From assembly GCF_011752565.1 (NCBI RefSeq), contig NZ_VWXK01000006.1, positions 1 to 64,000 on the forward strand: a stretch of 64,000 bases of DNA, read 5' to 3'. Below are positions 48,324 to 58,146 of this stretch, in pieces. This DNA comes from Pantoea sp. Ap-967 (GTDB lineage Bacteria; Pseudomonadota; Gammaproteobacteria; Pseudomonadales; Pseudomonadaceae). A model generated the notes under the pieces. It saw only the letters and a program-made list of their open reading frames with translations. It made no database searches and was not told the DNA's origin. Made by a program: the position numbers and the translations under genes. Every line of letters starts with the position of its first letter. The first letter of the stretch is position 1.

Positions 48324-48878
48324 ATGCGCTGGTTGTTTGCCCTTTTCTGCCTTTGCATTGCCTCGGTGTCCCAGGCGGCGTTCACCGAAGTCATCATCCG
48401 CAAGCCACAACCGCCGGCGCCGGTTCAGTCGCCCTCCCAGGCCGCCATGCAGCCGCTGATCGACAAGGTGCTGGTGATCAAGTCCGAACGCCGCCTGCAA
48501 CTGATCAGCCGTGGCGAGCCGTTGAAAACCTACCGCATCTCCCTGGGCAAGCAACCCAAGGGGGCCAAGGAGCGCGAGGGCGACAAGAAGACCCCCGAGG
48601 GGTTGTACTGGCTCGACTGGCGCAAGCAAAGCGACCGCTTCAACCTGGCCATGCACATCACCTACCCGAACATCACCGACGCCGCACGCGCCACCCGCGA
48701 AGGCGTGAGTGCCGGCAGCATGATCATGATCCACGGCACGCCAATCGACGAGCACTACCCCGAGTGGTATTTCCACACCCTGGACTGGACCGACGGCTGC
48801 ATCGCCATGCGCAACTCGGACATGCGCGAGGTCTGGGAGCTGGTGCGCGACGGCACGCTGATCGAAATCCGGCCGTGA
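48324..48878 (+). CDS. L,D-transpeptidase family protein (YkuD domain, YafK-like)
   Basis: A 184-residue protein with a signal peptide (about 1-18, cleaved after SQA) and a YkuD domain. The catalytic region has His137 in IHGTP and Cys159 in DWTDGCIAM. These enzymes cross-link peptidoglycan or attach/detach proteins at the wall in the periplasm. 18 bases downstream of the Nudix gene. Confidence 0.92.
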   Translation: MRWLFALFCLCIASVSQAAFTEVIIRKPQPPAPVQSPSQAAMQPLIDKVLVIKSERRLQLISRGEPLKTYRISLGKQPKGAKEREGDKKTPEGLYWLDWRKQSDRFNLAMHITYPNITDAARATREGVSAGSMIMIHGTPIDEHYPEWYFHTLDWTDGCIAMRNSDMREVWELVRDGTLIEIRP

Positions 48879-48881
48879 TGA

Positions 48882-48904
48882 CGCCCCGGTCCAAAACCGG
48901 GGCG
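48882..48904 (+). terminator. Hairpin after the L,D-transpeptidase gene, probable terminator
   Basis: CGCCCCGGT pairs perfectly with ACCGGGGCG across a CCAAA loop, four bases after the stop codon. No long T-run follows, so termination efficiency is uncertain. Confidence 0.6.
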
Positions 48905-49040
48905 TAGGAACATTCTTACCTCATTTGCTCACGCGCCTTACAACCTAGGTAGCGCGCAGCTGACATCCATACGAATGCATTAATTCCTAGCATCCACGCA
49001 AACGAGTACGCCATGCGTACACCCCTTGCGAGGATGCCCC

Positions 49041-50720
49041 ATGCCGTTTCGCCTGCCCCCCTGTGCCCGCCCGTTGCTCGCCTGGTTGCTGCCAGGGCTG
49101 CTGGGTGCGCCGCTGGCGCTGGCCGACGACCCGGCCAGCCAGCAGTTGCGCGACCAGCAGCAAAGCCTGCAGCAACTGGAACAGCGGCAGCGCCTGCAAC
49201 GTTGGCAACGTGAGCCTGCGGCGCCACGGCGCGAGGCGGCACCGGCCCCCATCACCGGTGACAACGCCTGCTGGCGGGTGAGCGGGCTGCGCCTGGCCGG
49301 CAACCAGCGCCTGGCCCGTCAGGCCCTGGAGCCGGCGGTTCAACCCCTGATGCAACCGTGCATGGGCATCGACGCGATCAACCGGCTGCTCAGGGCCATC
49401 ACCCAGCACTACGTGCAAGCCGGTTACCCCACCAGCCGCCCCTACCTGCGCCAAGCGCCTCGGCATGGCGCGCCGCTGGATATCTTGATCGACGAGGGCT
49501 TCGTCGAAGCGATCGAGCTCGATGCCGACCTGCCGCTTTCACTGGCCAGCGCCTTTCCCGGCCAGCTCGGCCAGCCCCTGTACCTGCCAGCCCTGGAACA
49601 GGGGCTGGACCAGCTCAACCGCCTGCGCGCCTTCGAGCTGAGCGCCGACCTGCTGCCGGGCGAACAGCAAGGCGCCACCCGGGTTGCCCTGCAGGCCCGG
49701 CAAGTTGCCCCGCGCTGGCACCTGGACAGCCAACTGGACAACCGCGGCAGCGCGCTGACCGGCCGCCACCGCCTGACCCTGGGCACCGGCGTGGACAGCC
49801 CGCTGGGCCTGAACGATGACCTGCGGCTGTCGTTCAACACCCTGGCCTTCGCTGCCCGAGGCAGCAGCCAGGGGCTGTCCCTGTACTACAGCCTGCCCTA
49901 TGGCCCGTGGACCTTCGCCCTCAACGCCAGCCAGCAGCGCTATGACGCGCCCACGCCCAGCAGCCAGCGGCGCAGCAGCGGCAGCAGCCAGCAACAGGGG
50001 GCCAGTGCCGAGCGGGTACTTTGGCGCGGCCCGCAAGGCATGCTCAGCGCCACCGCCCGGCTGGACCGCAAACAGTTGGTCAACCGCCACGGCGACCAGG
50101 TAATTGCCCTGCAGAGCCCGACGCTGACCACGGTCGAGGCCGGCCTCAACCTGCTGTGGCTGGAACAGGGCCTATGGCACGCCTCCCTTGGCATCGCCCA
50201 GGGCACCCCGTGGCTGGGTGCTGACCGGCCAGCAGATGGCAACGACGCCCCGCGCCCAGACTTTCGCAAGTACCGCGCCAGCCTGCTGCACCTGCGCCAG
50301 GGGCCGGCCCAGTGGCCCTGGCGCTGGCAAAGCGAGCTGGCCCTGCAATACAGCAACACGCCGCTGGCCGCCGTGGAGCAGTTCCAGCTTGGCAGCGATA
50401 CGGCGGTACGCGGTTTTCGCCAGCGAACCTATGCCGGGGCCAACGCTGCTGTGTGGCGCAACACCTTCAGCCAGGCCCTGCCTGGGCAGTGGACCGCCCC
50501 CTTCGGGGTGCGCCCCTACATCGCCCTGGACCAGGGTTGGAGCCAATTGACCCGGGGCGCACCGTCGCAGCGCCTGAGCGGGGTTGCCGCTGGTGTCGAG
50601 TTAACCGCCCCGCACAGCCGCCTGCGCCTTGACTACCAGCGCGCCCTGCACGCCAGCGATACCCCCCGCGCCCACCTAGAGCCCGGCTTCTGGGTCGTGG
50701 AATGGTCACTGAACCTTTGA
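49041..50720 (+). CDS. Two-partner secretion outer-membrane transporter (TpsB, ShlB/FhaC-like)
   Basis: A 559-residue outer-membrane pore that secretes the TpsA protein encoded next. A signal peptide ends near ALALADD (about 29). A Gln/Arg-rich helix precedes POTRA domains (CWRVSGLRLAGNQRL and the second near LPLSLASAFPG), then a 16-strand barrel begins about residue 220. The lid-loop motif VRGF is in TAVRGFRQRTYAG, and the C-terminal strand ends FWVVEWSLNL. AGGA eight bases upstream sets the ATG at 49041; the earlier TTG in frame is not needed. Confidence 0.93.
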   Translation: MPFRLPPCARPLLAWLLPGLLGAPLALADDPASQQLRDQQQSLQQLEQRQRLQRWQREPAAPRREAAPAPITGDNACWRVSGLRLAGNQRLARQALEPAVQPLMQPCMGIDAINRLLRAITQHYVQAGYPTSRPYLRQAPRHGAPLDILIDEGFVEAIELDADLPLSLASAFPGQLGQPLYLPALEQGLDQLNRLRAFELSADLLPGEQQGATRVALQARQVAPRWHLDSQLDNRGSALTGRHRLTLGTGVDSPLGLNDDLRLSFNTLAFAARGSSQGLSLYYSLPYGPWTFALNASQQRYDAPTPSSQRRSSGSSQQQGASAERVLWRGPQGMLSATARLDRKQLVNRHGDQVIALQSPTLTTVEAGLNLLWLEQGLWHASLGIAQGTPWLGADRPADGNDAPRPDFRKYRASLLHLRQGPAQWPWRWQSELALQYSNTPLAAVEQFQLGSDTAVRGFRQRTYAGANAAVWRNTFSQALPGQWTAPFGVRPYIALDQGWSQLTRGAPSQRLSGVAAGVELTAPHSRLRLDYQRALHASDTPRAHLEPGFWVVEWSLNL

Positions 50721-50750
50721 TTCACCCACAACAATAAAGAGAGAACCCTC

Positions 50751-53700
50751 ATGCACAAGCGCGCGCCCTTAACCCCGCCCCGCCCCGATGCCCTGCGCTG
50801 GGCCATCTTCCTGGCCTTGCTCGGCTCCAATGGCGCCCTCGCCCAGAACGGCCTGGAGGCCGCCAGCGGGCCAGGCGGTACACCGATCATCGACAACGGT
50901 CACGGCGTGCCGGTGATCGAGATCGTGCCACCCAATGCCAGCGGCCTGTCGCACAACCAGTTCCTTGACTACAACGTGGCCAAGCCAGGTGTGGTGCTGA
51001 ACAACGCCCTGCAGGATGGCCAATCGCAGCTGGCCGGGGCGCTGGCGGCCAACCCGCAGTTCCAGGGGCAGGCGGCATCGACCATCCTCAACGAGGTGAT
51101 CAGCCGCAATGCCTCGCTGATCGAAGGCCCGCAAGAAATCTTCGGCCGCCCGGCCGACTACATCCTCGCCAACCCCAACGGCATCACCCTCAACGGCGGC
51201 AGCTTCATCAACACCACCCGCGCCGGCTTCGTGGTCGGCACGCCGGAGCTGCAGGACGAACAGCTGCGCTACTTCAACACCTTGAACAGCAGCGCCACCC
51301 TGCAGGTGCTGGGCGGTGGGCAGAGCAACGCCGAGGGCGCACTCGACCTGATCGCGCCACGGCTGGACAGCACAGGCCCGCTCACGGCCAGGGATAACCT
51401 CGGCATCACCGTGGGCCGCAACCGCCTCGACAGCGCCAGCGGCCAGGTCATCGAGCACCTGCCCGGCACCCCGTCGAGCATCGACGCGAAGCTGTTCGGC
51501 GCCCTGCGCGCCGGGCGCATTCGCATGGTCAGCACCGCCGAGGGAGCAGGGGTGCACATGGGGCCGGTGCAGGTGCATGCCAAGCACGGCATCGACATCC
51601 GTTCAGCCGGCGACCTGCTGATCGAAGGCCAAGCTGACGCCGCCGCCCAGTTGCACAGCGAACAGGGCGCACTGGCCCTGGGCGCCGAGCACGACCTGAC
51701 CCTGCGTGCCGTGGAAGGCCGCGCCGAGCAGATCACCGCCAAGGCGGGCAAGAAACTCACCCTCGACAGTAAAAGCCAGGCCCAGGTCGACCGCGAACGT
51801 GAAAACTGGAAGAACAAAGCCTGGTTCGTCACCTACGAAACCTACGACCGCACCCGCACGACCACCGCCGAGCACCTGCGCGGCACGCAGCTGCAAGCCG
51901 GCGACAGCCTGGGGTTGCAATCGGGCAAGGACATGCGCTTGGCTGCCGCCACACTGGACGCCGGAGTTGAAATGACCCTGGACAGCGGCGCCAACCTCGA
52001 CATTGTCGCCGGCACCAACAGCCAGCGGGTCGAAGAACAGGTGCGCCACCGCAAGCACTTGTGGCGCGGCGACCGGGACACCGACCAGTACAGTGAAAGC
52101 GCCCACGCCAGCAGCCTGAATGCAGCGCGCATGCAGGTGAAGGCCACCGATACCCTCAACCTACAGGGCAGCACCATGCACAGCCGCGGCAGCCTCGACC
52201 TGCAGGCCCGCCAAGTCCACGTGGGCACCACGGCCCTGGCGCAGCGCAACAACCAGGACGGCTACCGTGGCGACCTGGTGTCCGGTGCTTTCTTCGGCAA
52301 ACGCCAGGGCACCGACAGCCAGGGCCAGGCCATGGCCGGTAGCAGCATCACCGCGGACGGCAAGTTGAACGTCGGCGCCGAACAGGCCGCGATCAAGGGC
52401 AGCACCGTGCGCGGCAAGGAGGATGCCGTGCTGTACAGCACCCGCGGTGCCCTGGTGATCGAGGAGGACCATGCCCGCACCACCTCGACCGAGCGCAACC
52501 GCGACAGCAAGCTGTTCGGCCTGTTCGCCAGCGATCGCGGGCAAACCACCCGCCAGGACCAGGTGCTGGTCAGTGATATCGGCTCCGACAGCAACCTGCG
52601 CCTGGCCAGCGCCGAAGAGCTGCGCATCCAGGGGGCCAAGGTACAGGCCGGCCAGCACCTGCAGGTCGAGGCCAAGGGCGACGTGCTGGTCGCCAGTGCC
52701 CAGGCGTTGAACGAAAGCGAAACCCGTGACCAGCAACGGGGCCTGACCGCCAGCGCCCGGCAGACCCAGCAAGCCGAAGGCGACAAACCAGGTTCGCGCC
52801 AGTATACGGCGGGCGTGGCCTACCAAGTGACCACCCGTGGGCAAAAGACCCGCGACACCACGCAGCTGGCCAGTGAGCTGAAAGGGGCCACGGTGGCCCT
52901 GGCCAGCGACGCGCGCCTGCACGTGAATGGCGCCAAGGTTCAGGCCAGTGCCGGCGACCTCGACGTCAAGGCCCAGCAGGTAACGCTGGGCGCCACCCGT
53001 AACACCCATGAATCGACCACCAGCACCCGCCAGAGCGGCGGCGGCTTGACGGTCACCGGCGGCATCGACCGCCTCGGCAGCCAGTTCGAGGGCCATGACC
53101 AGCGCACGGTGGTGACCGAGCGCGACAGCAAGGCCCAACGCAGCGAGCTGCAGGCCAGCGGCAACCTGAAGCTGGCCGCCGACACGCTGGTGAGCGAAAG
53201 CGCCCGCGTCACCGCCGGCAATACCCTCAAGGTCGACGCCCGGCACATCGACAACCGTGCGGTGCAGGATACCCACGAGCGCAAGCAAGAACGCACGGAT
53301 TGGTCCGCAAGCCTCGGCGCCAGTGTCGAATACCGCGACCTGACCCGGCCGATCGAGCGCGTGGTGCTGGGCGAAGAAGCCGCGCGCTTCCAGCAGGCCT
53401 CGCCCGAGGACGCCATGACCGCGCCCAGCGCTGGCGCCGATATGACCGTCGAACACCTCAAGCAACTGGAAAACCAGCGCCGGGGCATTGCCCAGGTGAG
53501 CGAGCTGGCGGGCGCGCAGGTCGAGGTGAAAGCCGACACCATCAACGACCAGGGCACTGCCTGGCGCGCCAATGCCGGCCAGCTGCAGATCGACGCGCAG
53601 CAACACACCCTGGGTGCCGCGGAAAATACCCAGGAAGACAACACTCAGCGCCTGGCTGTCAGCGGCGACCTGCGTGTCGATACCAGCACCGGCAGCGACC

Positions 53701-55277
53701 TGAACGGGCGCGCCGCCGGCAAGGGCGGCTCGCTGGCCAAGCAAGCCACTGCCAGCACCGCCGTGCCGGGCAGCCTCTATGGGCAACAGGGCATTCAGGT
53801 GCAGTTGGGCAGCGATGGCCTGTATGAAGGCGCCCGCCTGCAGGGCGGTGACGGCGATGTAATGATCCACAGTGCCGGCAACCTGGCACTGACCCAGGCC
53901 ACCGACCGCACCGAGCAGTTGACCCGCCAGCTTGATGGCAATGCCTGGGCCAAGCTCGGCAACCGCCCGGGCAGCACCGGTGGCGATGCCCGTGGCTACC
54001 TTGACCACACCCAGAAGCACACCCAGCAGGCCACCGCGCAGGTGGCGCAGGTCGACGCCAAGGGCGAGGTGCGCCTGAGCAGTGGCGGCGACCTGCTGCT
54101 TGAAGGCACGCGCATCGGCAGCCGCGAAGCCAAGGTGGGCGACATCCGGCTCGACAGTGGCGGCACCTTGCAGGTCAAGGCCGCCAGCAACACCCAAGAG
54201 GCCAGCGGTGGCACCCTCGGCGGCGGTTTGGAACTGGCAGCTACCCAGGGCAGCAGCACGGGTGGCGGCATTGGCGGCCACTTCAGCCATGGCAAGCAGG
54301 AAGAACAGGCACGCCAGGCGGTCGATGCGCAATTTGCCAGCAGCGGCAAACTGACCTTGGCCAGCCAGGCCCGCGAAGACCTCGCCCTGCACATGCAAGG
54401 CCTGCAAGCGTCGGCGGCAGCCATCGAGCTGAAGGCGGCCAACGGTGGCATGCTGCTTGAGGCCTCTGCCAATCAGGAACGCCGCAACAACCTGGACATC
54501 ACCGCTGGCGCCGGCTTCAACATCGCCACAGGCGCTACCGATACCCGTAGCCTGCATGGCCGTGCCAAGGTGGAACTGGACAAGCGCGACAATCTGACCT
54601 GGAACGCCAGCACCCTGCGTGGCGACACTATCAACGTGCACAGCCGTGGCGACAGCCGCATCGAAGGCGCCAGCCTGGAGGCCGGGCGCATTGACGGCAG
54701 CATTGGTGGCGACCTGCTGGTGGCCAGCCGCAAGGACAGCGTCGATAGCCTGACGGTGAAAGGCGATGCGCGCCTGAGCCAGGAAAAGAACCCGCAGGGC
54801 TACGTCAACGCCGCCACCTCGATGGCCGGGCCGCTGGGCGGCAAGGTCAAGGAGAAGGCCGCGGATACCTTGAGCAAGGTCGACCCCGGCCTCTCGCCGA
54901 CGGTGGCCTTCGAAGTGTCGCAGGCCAAGCGTGACACCGTGGCACACCAGGCCGTGCTCAAGGCCAGTGACGGCATCGACCTGAAAGTCGGGGGCGATGC
55001 CAGGCTGGTGGGTGCGCGGCTGCAATCGGCGGCCGGCCAGGTGGCGCTCAGCGCAGGGTCGGTGAGCCGGGAGACCTTGAACGGCAGCGATTACCGCCGG
55101 GATGTGTCGGTCGACTTTTCCAACGCGCCGGTCGACCTGGGCACGGCAGTGGCCGAGTTGAGCAAAGGCAAAGGCGCGGCGGAGGGTGAGAATGCGCTGG
55201 ACCTGGGGCTGCTCCGCACCAGTGGGCACAACCGCAGCGAACAGTGGACCTCAAGCGTGCAGGGCAAGCGCGAATAA
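50751..55277 (+). CDS. Filamentous-haemagglutinin-like adhesin (TpsA)
   Basis: A 1508-residue secreted protein. The signal peptide (about 1-31) is followed by the TPS secretion domain (about 35-290) with the diagnostic NPNGI in YILANPNGITLNGGSF. The remainder is beta-helix repeats of the haemagglutinin type (LDLQARQVHVGTTALAQ, LRLASAEELRIQGAKVQAG). The protein ends soon after the last repeats (SSVQGKRE) and has no VENN-like pre-toxin motif or toxin domain, and no immunity gene follows. At 1508 residues it is short for this class. The gene begins 30 bases after the tpsB stop, with AGAGAG upstream. Confidence 0.93.
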   Translation: MHKRAPLTPPRPDALRWAIFLALLGSNGALAQNGLEAASGPGGTPIIDNGHGVPVIEIVPPNASGLSHNQFLDYNVAKPGVVLNNALQDGQSQLAGALAANPQFQGQAASTILNEVISRNASLIEGPQEIFGRPADYILANPNGITLNGGSFINTTRAGFVVGTPELQDEQLRYFNTLNSSATLQVLGGGQSNAEGALDLIAPRLDSTGPLTARDNLGITVGRNRLDSASGQVIEHLPGTPSSIDAKLFGALRAGRIRMVSTAEGAGVHMGPVQVHAKHGIDIRSAGDLLIEGQADAAAQLHSEQGALALGAEHDLTLRAVEGRAEQITAKAGKKLTLDSKSQAQVDRERENWKNKAWFVTYETYDRTRTTTAEHLRGTQLQAGDSLGLQSGKDMRLAAATLDAGVEMTLDSGANLDIVAGTNSQRVEEQVRHRKHLWRGDRDTDQYSESAHASSLNAARMQVKATDTLNLQGSTMHSRGSLDLQARQVHVGTTALAQRNNQDGYRGDLVSGAFFGKRQGTDSQGQAMAGSSITADGKLNVGAEQAAIKGSTVRGKEDAVLYSTRGALVIEEDHARTTSTERNRDSKLFGLFASDRGQTTRQDQVLVSDIGSDSNLRLASAEELRIQGAKVQAGQHLQVEAKGDVLVASAQALNESETRDQQRGLTASARQTQQAEGDKPGSRQYTAGVAYQVTTRGQKTRDTTQLASELKGATVALASDARLHVNGAKVQASAGDLDVKAQQVTLGATRNTHESTTSTRQSGGGLTVTGGIDRLGSQFEGHDQRTVVTERDSKAQRSELQASGNLKLAADTLVSESARVTAGNTLKVDARHIDNRAVQDTHERKQERTDWSASLGASVEYRDLTRPIERVVLGEEAARFQQASPEDAMTAPSAGADMTVEHLKQLENQRRGIAQVSELAGAQVEVKADTINDQGTAWRANAGQLQIDAQQHTLGAAENTQEDNTQRLAVSGDLRVDTSTGSDLNGRAAGKGGSLAKQATASTAVPGSLYGQQGIQVQLGSDGLYEGARLQGGDGDVMIHSAGNLALTQATDRTEQLTRQLDGNAWAKLGNRPGSTGGDARGYLDHTQKHTQQATAQVAQVDAKGEVRLSSGGDLLLEGTRIGSREAKVGDIRLDSGGTLQVKAASNTQEASGGTLGGGLELAATQGSSTGGGIGGHFSHGKQEEQARQAVDAQFASSGKLTLASQAREDLALHMQGLQASAAAIELKAANGGMLLEASANQERRNNLDITAGAGFNIATGATDTRSLHGRAKVELDKRDNLTWNASTLRGDTINVHSRGDSRIEGASLEAGRIDGSIGGDLLVASRKDSVDSLTVKGDARLSQEKNPQGYVNAATSMAGPLGGKVKEKAADTLSKVDPGLSPTVAFEVSQAKRDTVAHQAVLKASDGIDLKVGGDARLVGARLQSAAGQVALSAGSVSRETLNGSDYRRDVSVDFSNAPVDLGTAVAELSKGKGAAEGENALDLGLLRTSGHNRSEQWTSSVQGKRE

Positions 55278-55298
55278 GGTGACCGAGCGCCGCGATCC

Positions 55299-55390
55299 CC
55301 TGTAGGAGCGGGCTTGCCCCGCGAACACCGGCGAAGCCGGTGCCACGCACCGCGGCGCCTGCTTCGCGGGGCAAGCCCGCTCCTACAAGG
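55299..55390. repeat. REP pair (inverted)
   Basis: GTAGGAGCGGGCTTGCCCCG and its complement around a spacer with an extra ACCGGCGAAGCCGGT palindrome. Between the convergent ends of tpsA and gspN; likely works as a bidirectional boundary. Confidence 0.9.
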
Positions 55391-55421
55391 ATTCTCTGTT
55401 GAATCAGATAGCAAGCGGCGC

Positions 55422-56081
55422 CTACCACCCCAGCTCCCGGCGCCCCGCCAACGCCTGTGGCCCCAGCCACTGCGCCCCTCGCAACAACGGCAGCAATGCA
55501 GCCTCCTGCTGCACCTCGAACACCACCTGCGCCTTTCGCCTTATCAGGTCCGCCTGCACCTGCACCACATGCTGGCCCTGCTGCTCCAGCTGCCCGTTCA
55601 CCCGCCAGCCTTCATGGCACTCCAGCGCCAGCCAGCCCTGCCCCAGGCCCAGCGCCCAAGGCTCGCTCAACGCAAGGTCGGTGACCGTGATACGCCCGTC
55701 ACTGCCCGTGCAGCGGCTTCCCGCCCCCTGCAACTGCAACGCCCCCTGCCACTGCCCAGCCAGGCGATATGCCGTGGGCAACGCTGCCTGCGCACCCAAC
55801 GCTTGCGCCTGCAAACGCCAACGCCACGGCCAGCCCTGGGCATTCAGCCGCCAGCCCTGGCCCTGGAAACCGAGCCGGGCTTCAGCCGCCAAGCGCCAAG
55901 GCTGGACGCTCCAGTGCAGCGGCCCCACCGGCCCCAACTGCCTCGCCTGGCCCTGCCAGACGCTGCCACTGGCATCGACCAGCGGCAGGCCAACAGCCCG
56001 CGCCACCCAAGCCGCCGGCAGCTGCACCAGCAAGGTCACCGCAAACACCAGCGCGCACCACAGCCAGCCACCACGGCTCAT
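55422..56081 (-). CDS. gspN: Type II secretion protein GspN
   Basis: A 219-residue protein with one N-terminal membrane segment (about 7-27) and a periplasmic part with a GSVWQGQAR motif typical of GspN. GspN is found in some type II systems and its function is poorly defined. The start overlaps the gspM stop by four bases; it closes the operon. Confidence 0.85.
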   Translation of the reverse strand: MSRGGWLWCALVFAVTLLVQLPAAWVARAVGLPLVDASGSVWQGQARQLGPVGPLHWSVQPWRLAAEARLGFQGQGWRLNAQGWPWRWRLQAQALGAQAALPTAYRLAGQWQGALQLQGAGSRCTGSDGRITVTDLALSEPWALGLGQGWLALECHEGWRVNGQLEQQGQHVVQVQADLIRRKAQVVFEVQQEAALLPLLRGAQWLGPQALAGRRELGW

Positions 56082-56464
56082 CGCTGCACCACCAACTCGA
56101 AACGCAGCGCCGCCGCGCTTTGCTCCAGCCCCCACTGCAGCGGCTTCACCCCCTCCGCACGCAGGCTCTGTAGCCAATCCTGCAACACCCGTTCATTGGC
56201 CACCTGGCCACGCAACTGCCAGCCCTGGCCCTCGGTGTCCACCTCGCTCAGCTCGATGTGCCGGGCCTGGGCCGACTGACGCAAACGCTCCAGGCTCACG
56301 ACAGGGCCACCCTGCAATTGCGCGGCCTGCTCGGCCAATGCACGCCATTGGCCAAGCTCGCGCCATTGCACCGCCCCCTCGCGCACGCCCAGCCAGGCCA
56401 GCAACAGGCCAACCAGGCACCACGCCAACAGCAGCCGATGCCGCTGTATCCATTCCCCGCTCAT
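56078..56464 (-). CDS. gspM: Type II secretion protein GspM
   Basis: A 128-residue inner-membrane protein: short cytoplasmic start, membrane segment at about 10-27, then a periplasmic ferredoxin-like domain. It binds GspL in the assembly platform. Starts and stops overlap gspL and gspN. Confidence 0.86.
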   Translation of the reverse strand: MSGEWIQRHRLLLAWCLVGLLLAWLGVREGAVQWRELGQWRALAEQAAQLQGGPVVSLERLRQSAQARHIELSEVDTEGQGWQLRGQVANERVLQDWLQSLRAEGVKPLQWGLEQSAAALRFELVVQR

Positions 56465-57537
56465 GCCTCAGCCCCCAGGTCGAATACCACCTGGCCCGCT
56501 TGCTCCTGCACGCTGGCCCCCACCGCGCTGGCCATCTCGCCCCAGGGCGGCGCGGCACCGTCGCCACTCAGACGCAGGTGCCAGCGTTGGCCGTCAAAGC
56601 GCACCGCCTGCAGGCGCCAGCCCGGGTGCTCGCCCAGCCATGCCTGAAGCCGTGCTTGCAGGGCTTCGAGCTGACGCTCGCGCAACAGCCGTTGCTGCTC
56701 CCCGGCACGCAAGCGCTTGAGTGCCTGGGCCGCCTGGCGTGGGCCGGCCTGCTCGCCAGTGACGGCCAGCACCTGAGCTCGCCAGGCATGAACCTGCCGC
56801 CACTGCTGGTGCAACCACAGCCCGCCCCAGGCGCAGGCCAGCACCAGGCAAGCCACGGCCAGGCGCTGCTGCTGTTGCGACAGCACCGGCAATGCCAGGC
56901 GCTGACGGGGGCGGTCGAACAGGCTTGGCAAAGGGTCGAGCGGCGCCAGCGGGCTTGGCCAGGCGCCGCGCTGCGCCACCTCGCGCAAACCGGCCCAGGG
57001 CTGCTGCGGGACATCACCCAGGGCGTGTGGCCAATACAGCCAGTGCTCCTGGCCTTGGGCATCGAGGCCCCGGCGCAGGGTTGCCTGCTCGGTTCGTTGC
57101 CAGGTACAGGCCATGCCCGGCTCCGGCATCGCCAGCAACTGGAACTCGGCCCAGCAGCGCTCGGCCTGCAGCCCCCATTCGGCCAACTGGGCGAGCCATG
57201 GCTCGACGTGCCCACGGGCCACCGCCAGCAGGCGAAGCTGCCGGGCCTCGCGCGACAGGCAGGCGCAGATCACTTCATCCGCCGGCTGCAGCAAGCGGTC
57301 TTCCAGCAGCAGGGGCCATTCCTCACGCTTGAGCCCGGGCGGCGCCGCCACCTGGAACAGGCTGCAGGCCTCACCGGGCAGGATCAGCGCCACCCGTGCC
57401 TGCAGGTTTTCCGGCGGCCGCCCCTGGCCTGCGCGTGGCGGGCAGCCGGCTTCGAGCAACAGCCAGTCCCAGGGCTGGCCAGGGCGCAGCAGCAACCAGG
57501 GCCGGGCCGCTGCACGCCGGCGCCAATCACGTTTCAT
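56461..57537 (-). CDS. gspL: Type II secretion protein GspL
   Basis: A 358-residue bitopic protein. The cytoplasmic actin-like domain (about 1-220) recruits the GspE ATPase; a membrane segment lies near 233-250 (LAVACLVLACAWGGLWL), followed by a periplasmic domain. Its start overlaps the gspJ stop by four bases, so gspJ and gspL are directly joined without a gspK in between. Confidence 0.88.
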   Translation of the reverse strand: MKRDWRRRAAARPWLLLRPGQPWDWLLLEAGCPPRAGQGRPPENLQARVALILPGEACSLFQVAAPPGLKREEWPLLLEDRLLQPADEVICACLSREARQLRLLAVARGHVEPWLAQLAEWGLQAERCWAEFQLLAMPEPGMACTWQRTEQATLRRGLDAQGQEHWLYWPHALGDVPQQPWAGLREVAQRGAWPSPLAPLDPLPSLFDRPRQRLALPVLSQQQQRLAVACLVLACAWGGLWLHQQWRQVHAWRAQVLAVTGEQAGPRQAAQALKRLRAGEQQRLLRERQLEALQARLQAWLGEHPGWRLQAVRFDGQRWHLRLSGDGAAPPWGEMASAVGASVQEQAGQVVFDLGAEA

Positions 57538-58124
57538 GAGCGCCCCCAGGGAAGAACGAAGGTGCAGACATAAGGCGCTCCATCACGCTGCAATTGCACG
57601 CGCACGCCACGGCCGGGGTGCGCGGGTTGGTCGGCAGGCCAAGGCAGCCAGCGGCCACCTTGGTGGTAAAGCACGCTGAACGCGCTGACTTGGCTCAGTT
57701 GCTCGCGCAGCACCCAGCGCGGGGCCTGGGCGGCGTACAGGTCGGCGGAGCTTTCCAGCACCAGGCGCTGCTCGCGGGGCTCGAAGCGCAGGCGTTGGCG
57801 CTGCAGGCGTGAACCGCCTTCGGCCTCGGGCACGGCGCTGGCGGCCACCCACTGCAACTGCTGTTGCCCGGCTTGCCAGTCAAGCCAGTGGCTGGCAAGT
57901 GGCAGGCGCTGTTCGTACACCCGGCGTAGCAGCGGGCTGTCGAAACGCCGCTCCAGGGCCAGGCAGAACTCCAGCACATCCGTTTCCTGGGCCGGGCTTT
58001 GCAGCCGCTCTCGTACCTTGAGCCAGCCGTTGACCAGGGCGGCGAGCATCACGCCGAGCAGGGCGGTCAGGGCCATGGCGACCAGCAGTTCGATCAGGGT
58101 CAAGCCGCTTTGCTGGCGTTTCAT
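57534..58124 (-). CDS. gspJ: Type II secretion minor pseudopilin GspJ
   Basis: A 196-residue minor pseudopilin with the type III signal MKRQQSG|LTLIELLVAMALTALLG. The residue after the cleavage glycine is Leu rather than the usual Phe. Length and the C-terminal region agree with GspJ. The ATG at 58124 follows the REP pair; 132 bases separate it from gspI. Confidence 0.88.
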   Translation of the reverse strand: MKRQQSGLTLIELLVAMALTALLGVMLAALVNGWLKVRERLQSPAQETDVLEFCLALERRFDSPLLRRVYEQRLPLASHWLDWQAGQQQLQWVAASAVPEAEGGSRLQRQRLRFEPREQRLVLESSADLYAAQAPRWVLREQLSQVSAFSVLYHQGGRWLPWPADQPAHPGRGVRVQLQRDGAPYVCTFVLPWGRS

Positions 58125-58146
58125 GGTTGATCCGCTAACAAAGGCC

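Noticed and set aside
52161..55229. 1022-codon open frame antisense to tpsA
   Set aside because: Shadow of the repetitive tpsA gene; the translation is Val/Ala/Gly-rich without domain structure.
55277..55421. Immunity gene after tpsA
   Set aside because: The gap is filled by a REP pair and contains no supported ORF.
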